This document shows, piece after piece, positions 6,980 to 13,847 of a stretch of 16,933 nt of DNA (position 1 is the stretch's first letter; the number at the start of each line of letters is the position of its first letter). Below the pieces are notes generated by a model. That model was given only the letters and a program-made list of their open reading frames with translations, searched no databases and was not told the origin of the DNA. This DNA is from an archaeon (GTDB lineage: Archaea; Thermoproteota; Bathyarchaeia; TCS64). The stretch spans positions 1-16,933 of the forward strand of contig JAHLLU010000015.1 of assembly GCA_020444005.1 (NCBI GenBank). Direction: 5' to 3'. The translations under genes were made by a program, and so were the position numbers.

Positions 6980-7635
6980 TACTCTTCACCTCCACCTCTT
7001 AGGTATCCACGTTCAATACCCATCAGGGTACGTACTGCTAATGCCATGCTGCCGAGGGCTGCACCGATCATGACACCTCTAAATGTTGCCATGTTGGGGT
7101 AGCTCCTAATCCACAACGCTATATCCGCAATGAAGGGAAGATAGTTTGTGAGTAGAGGAGCGTTACTCATGACCATGATGGTTCCCGCGACGAGGACTAT
7201 GCTAGACTCAACGTTCCTAGCCCTGAAGGCTCGGAAAGCTGCTGAGGTAATGAAGAAAGCCAAGATACTGTACATTGTGCTTCCTAGGGGCGTTAGTACG
7301 TTTGTAAACAGCCAATTGTAAACAGAGTTGTTTACGCTAAGACCTACCTCTGGTATCGGTAGACCAGTAATTGACATGATTACAGTGAATCCAATTACGA
7401 GAAGACTGTAATACCAGCCCTCGCTTTGTCTTTGGATTCTTTTCCCATGGACCTGTATGATGCTGATTACGCCTACAAAAGTCGCGCATGCGACTATTAT
7501 CAATACAGCGTTTGACGCTGTGTTGGCGGCGCTTTCGAGGGGAGGGATATCCAAGTAATACGGGATTACCTGAAGAAGTGTCGCTATGATTGTCAATGCA
7601 ATCGGAATTTCAATTCTTCTTAATACGTCACTCAT
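6979..7635 (-). CDS. Polytopic membrane protein, second gene of the DUF6754 operon
   Basis: This 218-residue protein has about six hydrophobic segments (roughly 9-26, 42-62, 75-92, 118-135, 144-163, 183-202). The most distinctive part is the stretch MYSILAFFITSAAFRAFRAR after segment three and the C-terminal LMGIERGYLRGGGEE. No known transport or catalytic motif is seen. It starts six bases after the DUF6754 gene and its stop shares one base with the next start, so coordinated, coupled expression is likely. Its glycine/glutamate tail also supplies the ribosome binding site of the next gene. From memory it resembles membrane proteins found beside DUF6754 in bacteria. The function is unknown. 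Confidence 0.83.
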   Translation of the reverse strand: MSDVLRRIEIPIALTIIATLLQVIPYYLDIPPLESAANTASNAVLIIVACATFVGVISIIQVHGKRIQRQSEGWYYSLLVIGFTVIMSITGLPIPEVGLSVNNSVYNWLFTNVLTPLGSTMYSILAFFITSAAFRAFRARNVESSIVLVAGTIMVMSNAPLLTNYLPFIADIALWIRSYPNMATFRGVMIGAALGSMALAVRTLMGIERGYLRGGGEE

Positions 7636-7641
7636 TTTTCA

Positions 7642-8427
7642 TCACATCCCAAATAGGTCCAGGAGAATATTGGTTCCAAACGTGACCGTTATAGCACCTA
7701 GGAGACCGAGGATAACCGCGATTATCCTACCAACGTCTTGCCCAGCTAAGCTAGCAATTAATGGGGCGTCGTCTGTCAAGTAGGCTCCAGCAGCGTAGAT
7801 CTCCTCACCGATCAGACAATAGTCTGATACGACTAAGAAGAACGGGATCTGCGATGTGTTTGCGGTTCCCGTGATCTGCATTGCGCCTATTCTTGAACCA
7901 GTCTCAGCGAGTTGGAGGGACTCTGCCCAGTAGGCGCCAACCATGATGTTGGCTCCGGGTTTCTCCCTCATCATCATACCCATATAGTTACTTGAATAAC
8001 CGAACTGATTGTTGGAGAGGAACGGTACCTTGTCTGGATCAAATTCATCACCTCTTCCTGCTAGCTTGTACTCTGTCTCGACTATATCAGCCGCTACAGG
8101 CCAGACCTCTGGCTGCCTAACCGGTACATAAAGATCCGCACCTACAGACACTGTCTGTTTAGCTACATAGCTAAGGACGCTAAGACCCGCTAGGGTCTGA
8201 GGCCCCGATGTAGCTGCGCGGAGGTTTGCGATACCGTGGCTGCAGAAGACTGGTCTTCCCATTTCGACTGCTCTGCCTATCGATTCATCTATGGCGTCGA
8301 TTCCTGGAATGCGTCGTACTTTTGGTACTTTGCCTCCCTGTGATTCACGTATGTAGTACGCTACTGCGCCCATGATGACGAGTAAGCAGACTAGCCCGAA
8401 GATTCTTCCAGCTATGAGAAATGCCAT
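7642..8427 (-). CDS. DUF6754-type membrane protein, first gene of a four-gene operon
   Basis: This 261-residue protein has one N-terminal transmembrane segment (about 5-26), a soluble domain (about 30-230) and a C-terminal hydrophobic segment (about 232-258). The basic loop after the first segment (RESQGGKVPKVRR) suggests that the soluble domain faces the cytoplasm. Recognisable blocks are RRIPGIDAIDESIGRAVEMG, QTLAGLSVLSYVAK, MREKPGANIMVGAYWAES, AETGSRIGAMQITGT, and SDYCLIGEEIYAAGAYL followed later by GQD. I match these from memory to DUF6754, a family of unknown function known mainly from bacteria. The ATG is preceded by AAAGGAG at ten bases' spacing, with a TATA box further up. It leads a tightly packed operon of four membrane proteins. 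Confidence 0.83.
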   Translation of the reverse strand: MAFLIAGRIFGLVCLLVIMGAVAYYIRESQGGKVPKVRRIPGIDAIDESIGRAVEMGRPVFCSHGIANLRAATSGPQTLAGLSVLSYVAKQTVSVGADLYVPVRQPEVWPVAADIVETEYKLAGRGDEFDPDKVPFLSNNQFGYSSNYMGMMMREKPGANIMVGAYWAESLQLAETGSRIGAMQITGTANTSQIPFFLVVSDYCLIGEEIYAAGAYLTDDAPLIASLAGQDVGRIIAVILGLLGAITVTFGTNILLDLFGM

Positions 8428-8470
8428 ATTGTTATGTCTCCTTTCTCCGGGAAATAGTACGAAGAATCAG

Positions 8471-8482
8471 GTATATAATATT
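8471..8482 (-). promoter_or_regulatory. Promoter of the DUF6754 operon
   Basis: On the minus strand AATATTATATAC lies about 50 bases before the ATG, predicting a leader of roughly 23 bases that contains the GGAG ribosome binding site at 8438-8441. This is the best TATA box in the 151-base gap shared with the divergent nuclease gene. Confidence 0.55.
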
Positions 8483-8548
8483 CATCCTTAAAGTGAAGGT
8501 AAAACAGAGATACTTGTAGTATAATCTACACAGATTGTGCGTAAATTT

Positions 8549-8555
8549 CTATAAT
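8549..8555 (+). promoter_or_regulatory. TATA box of the winged-helix nuclease gene
   Basis: CTATAAT is centred 27 bases before the TTG at 8579 with no Shine-Dalgarno, so a leaderless TTG start is predicted. Confidence 0.5.
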
Positions 8556-8578
8556 GGGGGTTCCCGTCTCTACATATC

Positions 8579-9313
8579 TTGAATAGCGTAACTCAGAGAC
8601 TCATACTTCAATATATTCTAGATGGAACAAAAGAAGGCGCAATTGATCTAAATGAGACAAGAGAGAATCTGGTTATCACAGAGGAAGCGATTCAAAGCAT
8701 AGTTGAACAGTTAAAGAACGATAACTTGATCAGTGTTAAAGGGGAAATGGTCTCGGCTAACGTTGACCAACGGATCGAGTTAGCTGTGATGGCTATAAAG
8801 AACGGCGCCGATTTTGAGAAGGTAAGTAAGAGTCTTGGGTGGCTTGAGTTCGAGGAACTGGTGGCTCGTGTCTTCAGAGAGAATGGTTACAATACCATGA
8901 GTCGTTACAGGTTCAAGGCGGAGGGTCGTAGGTGGGAGATTGATGTCTTGGCTACGAGTTATCCGTATATTGTGTGCGCTGAGTGTAAGCATTATACTAG
9001 TGGTATGGGTAATAGCACGGCTCGGAATATTATTGAGATACATATAGAGAAAACTGAAGTGCTCAGCAAGCATATCGGCGAGGTTGCCAAGAAGATTGGC
9101 GTTCAGAGCTGGAAGACCGCGGTATTGGTACCAATAACTCTCACGCTTTCACCCACAAAGATGAACATCTACAGGCGAATGCCCAGTGTATCTGTTTTCA
9201 TGCTGCCAAGCTTCTTGGATGAGTTCCCCGGGTATCTTGAAAGGATAATCAATTTCCCCGTGGACATACCAGAGTACAAACCCAAACCAAAGCAGCTGCG
9301 GCTCGGAGTTTAA
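8579..9313 (+). CDS. Winged-helix plus Mrr-like PD-(D/E)XK nuclease-fold protein
   Basis: This 244-residue protein opens with a probable winged-helix domain (about 1-62; LVITEEAIQSIVEQLKNDNL, then ISVKGEMV as the wing). A restriction-endonuclease-like domain follows from about 88: GWLEFEELVARVFRENGY (E92/E93 in the first helix), WEIDVLA (D122) and CAECKHYTSG (E135, K137), the D-(x)n-ExK core of the Mrr/Hjc-like nuclease fold. The key residues appear intact, so DNA cleavage is possible, in defence or repair. No methyltransferase or other restriction partner is nearby. No ATG starts this frame; the TTG at 8579 is chosen because of the TATA box 27 bases before it. It is divergent from the DUF6754 operon, with no evidence of a functional link. 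Confidence 0.8.
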   Translation: MNSVTQRLILQYILDGTKEGAIDLNETRENLVITEEAIQSIVEQLKNDNLISVKGEMVSANVDQRIELAVMAIKNGADFEKVSKSLGWLEFEELVARVFRENGYNTMSRYRFKAEGRRWEIDVLATSYPYIVCAECKHYTSGMGNSTARNIIEIHIEKTEVLSKHIGEVAKKIGVQSWKTAVLVPITLTLSPTKMNIYRRMPSVSVFMLPSFLDEFPGYLERIINFPVDIPEYKPKPKQLRLGV

Positions 9314-9335
9314 CCAAGACAAACATAATCTTAGA

Positions 9336-9365
9336 TTTTAGGCATGCTAAAGGTAATGCCTAAAA
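9336..9365. promoter_or_regulatory. Perfect inverted repeat, candidate metal-regulator operator
   Basis: TTTTAGGCAT (9336-9345) and ATGCCTAAAA (9356-9365) are exact reverse complements around a ten-base spacer (GCTAAAGGTA). The element ends 24 bases before the ATG of a metal exporter. It overlaps one candidate TATA (CCTAAAAG, 9359-9366) and covers the start point predicted from another (ACATAATCTTA, 9323-9333). The half site recalls the TTAGG-type sites of DtxR/MntR-family metalloregulators. A role as an RNA hairpin or terminator is less likely because no T-tract follows. Confidence 0.55.
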
Positions 9366-9389
9366 GCCGCCGGTGTTGAGGTTGCCCAA

Positions 9390-10253
9390 ATGGATAAGAA
9401 GAGCACCGCAGCTTCGGCGATAATAGGCGGCGTACTAATATTTGCAGTAAAGCTGTATGCTTGGTGGATCAGTGGCTCGGTTGCTCTTCTCTCAGACGCT
9501 TTGGAGTCTGTTGTGAATATCATTGCATCAGTGATGATGTTTGCCAGCGTCTTGATCAGCGAGAAACCTCCTGATGAGGACCATATGTATGGACATCAGA
9601 AGATAGAGAACATAAGCTGTTTCATAGAGGGCTTCTTAGTTATAGTAGCTGGCCTGCTGATAGCTTGGGCAGCGTATGGTAGATTGTTGAACCCTGTTGT
9701 ACTAGTTGAGTTGAATATTGCGGTGTTTATCTCGTTGTTCGCTACAAGTCTCAACGGGGTTCTCTCATGGCTATTGATGAGAACAGCGGATAAGACAGGC
9801 AGCCTTGCATTAGAGGGCGATGCCAAGCATCTGTTGTCTGATGTGATCTCATCTGTGGGTGTGATTATCGGGCTCTTCATCGGTGAACAACTAGGCATCC
9901 CAGTGATTGACCCATTGATGGCTATGATAGTGGCTGTATTGGTTTTGAAGATGGGAATAGAGCTTGTCCTGAAATCAGGTGGAGGCTTGATGGATGAGTC
10001 CTGTGGCGAGACCGAGACGGAGATCAGACGAATAATGGACAGACATCATCAGAGCTTTGTGGATTACCATAACCTGAAGACACGGAAAAGCGGTGAAAGG
10101 GTGTTTGCTGAGCTACATCTGAGTTTGGATGGCGGGTTATCTGTACAGGAGGCCCATGATTTCACCGATCATCTTGAGGAAGATGTACAGGAAGAGCTAC
10201 CAAACGTTTCACTGACTATTCATATTGAGCCTGAGAAAAATAGTGGGACTTAA
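9390..10253 (+). CDS. Cation diffusion facilitator (CDF) family metal exporter
   Basis: This 287-residue protein has six hydrophobic segments in the first 195 residues and a ferredoxin-like cytoplasmic domain at about 200-283, the usual CDF plan. TM2 carries LLSDALESVVN and TM5 carries DAKHLLSDVISS with the expected HxxxD pair (H147, D151). In TM2 the residues aligned with the usual H/D-xxx-D metal ligands appear to be E39 and N43, so the transport site is not of the standard Zn type. CDFs exchange cytoplasmic Zn, Mn, Fe, Co, Ni or Cd for protons. The metal cannot be assigned. A GAGGT motif lies seven bases before the ATG. The upstream inverted repeat suggests metal-dependent control. It converges with the next gene, sharing two bases of the stops. 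Confidence 0.9.
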   Translation: MDKKSTAASAIIGGVLIFAVKLYAWWISGSVALLSDALESVVNIIASVMMFASVLISEKPPDEDHMYGHQKIENISCFIEGFLVIVAGLLIAWAAYGRLLNPVVLVELNIAVFISLFATSLNGVLSWLLMRTADKTGSLALEGDAKHLLSDVISSVGVIIGLFIGEQLGIPVIDPLMAMIVAVLVLKMGIELVLKSGGGLMDESCGETETEIRRIMDRHHQSFVDYHNLKTRKSGERVFAELHLSLDGGLSVQEAHDFTDHLEEDVQEELPNVSLTIHIEPEKNSGT

Positions 10254-11533
10254 TGGGTAATCCCAAGTGAGTCTTTTCTTAGCATTAACGCTACTGCTAT
10301 GCCTATTGCGATGAACGCTGTGGGCATGGGTATTCCAGTGCTTGTATTGTCTGGTTCGGTGGTTTCCTCTACCTGTATTATAGCCCATGTGCTGAAGTGG
10401 TCTGTATCAGCCTCCAATACGTTCTCATCAGTTAAACTGCTGTCAACTGGCTCCCAGTTCTCACCATTCCAGTAAGCCCATGTAAGCTGTTCCATCTCCA
10501 TATTCATACTCTGAACCATGGCTGGGTCAACCTCCATGCCTAGACGCGCCTGTGTGATGGTTGCGTTTGGCTCTATCTCACAGTAGAAGCCCATGTATTT
10601 TCCGGGTTCGTCTACGTCTGTGGGTTTGCTCTCACGGAGCTGAACCTGTAGCTTAAGGGCCTCACCTGAATCAACCTTAAGGCGTAGTGCCTTCTGGTTA
10701 TACTGGTTCTCAGCCGAGACCTCTAACTGAAGACTGTTTGTGCAGTTCATATAGAGTCCAGTGTTCTGGAACTGGAACATGGTTGCTTGGTTACGCATCA
10801 CCTGATGCGTGAATCCCTGCGGAACTATATCAGTGAAGGTATAGTTCATGGTTTTCACTCGCTGGGGCTCGCCTATGCCTGTTTCTTCTGGTGGTCCCTG
10901 CTCTATGATGGTCCATACGCTGAAGTGGGTGGTATTTACCTCAAGGAAACCATCAGCAGTTAGCCTGCTTTTAACTGGCTCCCAGTCTGTATCGTTCCAG
11001 TAGCACCAAGTCATCCGGCTCATGTTGAAGCCAGAGCCTAGCTCTTGTTCAAGCTGGGTCATGTTCATGTAGTATCTTAGTGTGGCATTCATTGGTCCTG
11101 TGCTATTGGTTTCTATCTGCATGTACTGGTTGATGCCTTGTGCTGGTCCCGGTATGTTCTCGGGTGGAGTGCCCTTGGCGTTGAGTTGCATATGCATGTT
11201 GCGCTCGGTCTTGATGTTCATGGCTAGATATGGCATGTTCACGTCATCGTCGCTTGTGATGTTCATAGTCATGCTGCGTGTACAGTTGACCGCCATCACC
11301 ATGTTCCTGAACTGGAGTAGCTGTGGTGTACCACCGGTATAGTTGTGGCGGAAATTAGAGGGAACCAGGTCGGTTCTGTTTACTCTGTGGGTTAATCCTT
11401 GCCCTAGCTCGGTCCAGTCGGTTAAGTCGGGCATATGTGGTCCGCTGGTTCCAGCTGCTTGGATCAGTGGTGCTTGAAAGTTCGCTAATATTGTTAATGT
11501 TACGAGGAGTACAGTTGTTAGTATTCTTTTCAT
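10250..11533 (-). CDS. Secreted, C-terminally anchored Met-rich protein with two repeats
   Basis: This 427-residue protein has a clear signal peptide (MKRILTTVLLVTLTILA, likely cleavage after QAA near residue 27). Two related units follow, at about 36-212 and 228-388. Both contain GxTHxV near the start, a strand with N-C-T (MAVNCTRS / YMNCTNS) and a closing block WxYWN..xWEPV.S.LT followed by THFSVWTII / DHFSTWAII. Methionine is frequent (about 28 residues) and there are many N-x-S/T sequons, suggesting glycosylation. The tail TGIPMPTAFIAIGIAVALMLRK is a Pro-containing linker, hydrophobic segment and basic end, like archaeal surface-protein anchors or sorting signals. It is probably a surface protein. 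Ligand and function are unknown; metal binding by Met residues, next to a metal exporter, is speculation. Confidence 0.8.
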   Translation of the reverse strand: MKRILTTVLLVTLTILANFQAPLIQAAGTSGPHMPDLTDWTELGQGLTHRVNRTDLVPSNFRHNYTGGTPQLLQFRNMVMAVNCTRSMTMNITSDDDVNMPYLAMNIKTERNMHMQLNAKGTPPENIPGPAQGINQYMQIETNSTGPMNATLRYYMNMTQLEQELGSGFNMSRMTWCYWNDTDWEPVKSRLTADGFLEVNTTHFSVWTIIEQGPPEETGIGEPQRVKTMNYTFTDIVPQGFTHQVMRNQATMFQFQNTGLYMNCTNSLQLEVSAENQYNQKALRLKVDSGEALKLQVQLRESKPTDVDEPGKYMGFYCEIEPNATITQARLGMEVDPAMVQSMNMEMEQLTWAYWNGENWEPVDSSLTDENVLEADTDHFSTWAIIQVEETTEPDNTSTGIPMPTAFIAIGIAVALMLRKDSLGITH

Positions 11534-11560
11534 AGTTCTCGACTTGGAATATACCTAGTT

Positions 11561-11570
11561 GATACTTTAG
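11561..11570 (-). promoter_or_regulatory. Possible TATA box of the Met-rich surface protein gene
   Basis: CTAAAGTATC on the minus strand is centred about 33 bases before the ATG at 11533. A closer GGTATATTCC (11547-11556) is too near for standard spacing. Confidence 0.3.
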
Positions 11571-11603
11571 GGATGCTAAGAAACAGGATGGAATGATTGT
11601 TCC

Positions 11604-11616
11604 AAAAAAGAAGAGA
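11604..11616 (-). terminator. T-rich terminator after the AOR gene
   Basis: Directly after the stop the minus strand reads TCTCTTCTTTTTT, an oligo-T stretch suited to archaeal termination. No stable stem precedes it. Confidence 0.4.
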
Positions 11617-11618
11617 GA

Positions 11619-13445
11619 TTAAGAAACCTTGACGTATTTGGCTAATTCCTCGGCTTCCTCAGCCAAATTAAGCTCCTTTAGGGTCTTCTTTGTGGGTATT
11701 CCCCGTTCATCCCAGCCACGTTTCTCGTAGTAGAATGAAAGAAGCTTGTCGTACTTGGCTTCATCAAGGTGTTTGCCTTCAAGTGGTCCCTTGGGTAGCG
11801 GATGTTTGAACCAGCGTACCGGTGGATAGTCCATCTTTCGGCTCCACTCCTCGCCGTACTCCCTCGCCCAGAACGCCCTCATCAAAGCGTATACTCTGTC
11901 GCCCATCTTCCACATCTCGTCTAGGTCCATCTTTACCCCTGTGGCTGCCTCAAAGTACTTGGGGTAGTCCTCTAGTGGGTATCCTAGCTCGATCCATGGG
12001 AACCTGCATGCTACAATGGTCTCAAAGAGTCCGCCTCTGATGCGCTGGAACTCGATTACTTTTTCAGCTTTTTCTGGTCCGTACTCGCCTCTGATGCCGC
12101 TGCTGATCTCCCAGCTGATGACCCACGCATCCTTGTGGTGGGCTCCGATTGGGCTTGTTCCGAAGCTCATACCCGGACAATAATGGCAGTCATATGCGCT
12201 TACCTCTAAGCCCTTGACGTGGATAGCGTAATCAGGTGCTTCTCCACCGATCTCCTTGGCTGCCGCTCTAGTTCCTTTACCGAAAATGGCTCCATTTCCT
12301 TTCATCTCAGCCATCTCGTATAGCAGTTTCTTGGCGCCTTCAAAGTCACCAAACTTGAGGTTCATATCAACGAGACCCTTCTCGGCGCACTCCATGGCTA
12401 AGCCTATACAGCTTCCTGCTCCTATAGTGTCCAATCCAAGCTGGTCACATATCCTGTTCAAGGTACCTACCTGTGCAAGGTCACCTATTCCGATGTTTGG
12501 TCCAAGCATTGTTACGTTCTCATAGTCTAGCTCAGACTCTATGCCTTCACTGTCGAGTATCGTGTTTCCACAGATCATGTTGCAGTTGGGGCACCCACGC
12601 TGAGTAACGGTAGCAGCGTGTACCGCGTCGCCGTTTACATTATCAATGTGTTCGAATTGTCCTTCGCTGAAGTTACGTGTGGGTAGAGCTGATGCTGTCT
12701 GCATCATGTCGGCTGCCATCATGGTACCTACCTTCTTCCAGTAGGGGAAGGCATCAAACTTGGGTATCTTTGCGAACCCTTCCTTACCTAGCTTGGATAG
12801 CTCTTCTGGGTGAGCTGCGGGAATCTCCCGTTTACCGTTAAATATGACTGCTTTGAGGTGTTTGCTGCCCATGACTGCACCCATTCCGGGGCGTCCTCCG
12901 GCTCTACCTTTCTGAGCGACCACAGTAGCGATGTTACAGAGGTTTTCTCCACTCTGTCCAATTATCAATACACCTGTGGCTCCGCCATGCTTCTCTAATA
13001 GCCAGTCCTCTGTAACATAGCTGTCCTTGCCCCAGAGGTGGGTTGCGTCTAGTATCTCAACTTTATCGTCTACAACCGAGATATAGACTGGTTTCTCTGA
13101 TTTTCCTGTGACTACGACTGCGTCTAAGCCACATTTTCTCATGTTTACAGCTGCACGGGTTCCGAGGTTACCGTCTCCATATCCTCCAGTTAGGGGGCTC
13201 TTGGCGGCTACAACCATCTTGCCGCTGTTGGGTACGGTGTAGGCTGTGTATGGTCCTGCTGCGAATATTAGCATGTTTTCGGGTCCAAGAGGGTCTGCTC
13301 CTTGAGGTAGTTCATCCCATAGGAGTTTTACTGCGAGTCCTCTTCCTCCGATGAAGCGTTTGGCTATGTCCTCATTGTAGGTTGTTATCTTTGATGTTCC
13401 CTTTGTTAGGTCTACTCTGAGGATTTTTCCATTCCATCCCTTCAT
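11619..13445 (-). CDS. Tungsten-type aldehyde:ferredoxin oxidoreductase family protein
   Basis: This 608-residue protein is the normal length for AOR/FOR enzymes. The N-terminal domain (GWNGKILRVDLT, FIGGRGLA) matches the family domain that binds the bis-pterin cofactor. The Fe4S4 ligands C285, C288 and C292 (GCPNCNMIC) plus C480 (VACRFPW) are all present. The first pterin-contact motif is DQLGLDT (334-340). The second, normally close to DxxGLC around the last cysteine, reads ETIVACR, so it is divergent. AORs oxidise aldehydes to acids (or the reverse) in the cytoplasm with ferredoxin. Pyrococcus AOR also has a catalytic Glu, and E309 in DYENVTMLG may correspond. A MoaD-like gene lies 87 bases upstream. 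The true substrate is unknown, and Mo versus W cannot be told from sequence alone. Confidence 0.92.
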   Translation of the reverse strand: MKGWNGKILRVDLTKGTSKITTYNEDIAKRFIGGRGLAVKLLWDELPQGADPLGPENMLIFAAGPYTAYTVPNSGKMVVAAKSPLTGGYGDGNLGTRAAVNMRKCGLDAVVVTGKSEKPVYISVVDDKVEILDATHLWGKDSYVTEDWLLEKHGGATGVLIIGQSGENLCNIATVVAQKGRAGGRPGMGAVMGSKHLKAVIFNGKREIPAAHPEELSKLGKEGFAKIPKFDAFPYWKKVGTMMAADMMQTASALPTRNFSEGQFEHIDNVNGDAVHAATVTQRGCPNCNMICGNTILDSEGIESELDYENVTMLGPNIGIGDLAQVGTLNRICDQLGLDTIGAGSCIGLAMECAEKGLVDMNLKFGDFEGAKKLLYEMAEMKGNGAIFGKGTRAAAKEIGGEAPDYAIHVKGLEVSAYDCHYCPGMSFGTSPIGAHHKDAWVISWEISSGIRGEYGPEKAEKVIEFQRIRGGLFETIVACRFPWIELGYPLEDYPKYFEAATGVKMDLDEMWKMGDRVYALMRAFWAREYGEEWSRKMDYPPVRWFKHPLPKGPLEGKHLDEAKYDKLLSFYYEKRGWDERGIPTKKTLKELNLAEEAEELAKYVKVS

Positions 13446-13474
13446 GTTTATCGGTTATCAGAATCATTGACCCT

Positions 13475-13487
13475 GCTTAAGCCTTTT
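13475..13487 (-). promoter_or_regulatory. Promoter of the AOR gene
   Basis: On the minus strand AAAAGGCTTAAGC lies about 34 bases before the ATG: a purine-rich BRE-like part followed by CTTAAG. A leader of about eight bases is predicted. AOR may therefore be transcribed on its own as well as from the MoaD-like gene. Confidence 0.45.
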
Positions 13488-13532
13488 ACCATCGATAGGC
13501 AACGGTATACAAATCGCTACTATGAAAAGAAC

Positions 13533-13811
13533 CTAGCCACCTACAACAAAGGGCATGATAACCACATCATCCTCGTCACAGAGCTTGGTTTCCACACCGT
13601 CAAGCAAATCAATGTTCTTTCCATTAACCATAATACCTAGATCTGGTCCACCCACCTTGAACTCACCAAGATAACCGCCTCTAGTGCGTCCAGAATCTCG
13701 TTGAATATAGTTAGTAAGAGACAGCACGCTTGAGCCTTCATCAAGCTCAACAGTGTGTTTACTGCCTACCATCTCCGCTACGTCACCGAATAAGCGAACC
13801 TTGACTTGCAT
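13533..13811 (-). CDS. MoaD/ThiS-like ubiquitin-fold sulfur carrier protein
   Basis: This 92-residue protein has the beta-grasp pattern of MoaD. It starts with MQVKVRLFGDVAEMVG, has VNGKNIDLLDG in the middle, and ends DDVVIMPFVVGG with the C-terminal Gly-Gly that is adenylated and thiocarboxylated in sulfur transfer. MoaD supplies sulfur for molybdopterin, the cofactor needed by the AOR-family enzyme encoded 87 bases downstream on the same strand. MoaD-like genes next to AOR genes are a known arrangement, which supports a role in tungstopterin or molybdopterin supply. An alternative is an archaeal SAMP-like protein modifier or a ThiS/tRNA-thiolation carrier. A TATA-like AATTTTATC is centred about 29 bases before the ATG. 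Confidence 0.83.
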   Translation of the reverse strand: MQVKVRLFGDVAEMVGSKHTVELDEGSSVLSLTNYIQRDSGRTRGGYLGEFKVGGPDLGIMVNGKNIDLLDGVETKLCDEDDVVIMPFVVGG

Positions 13812-13834
13812 AACACCAGAAACAACAGCGCATG

Positions 13835-13847
13835 TGATAAAATTATC
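13835..13847 (-). promoter_or_regulatory. Possible promoter of the MoaD-like gene
   Basis: GATAATTTTATC on the minus strand is centred about 29 bases before the ATG at 13811, predicting an almost leaderless RNA. An unusual G8-A-G4 run (plus strand, 13851-13863) lies just upstream of it. Confidence 0.4.

Noticed and set aside
8523..8536. AATCT-ACAC-AGATT inverted repeat in the divergent gap
   Set aside because: Five-base arms in an AT-rich gap are expected by chance, and the position does not match a promoter element clearly.
11585..11601. TGGAA-n6-TTCCA hairpin beside the T-run after AOR
   Set aside because: On the minus strand the stem follows the T-run instead of preceding it, so it does not form a stem-then-T terminator. 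Five-base arms are weak.
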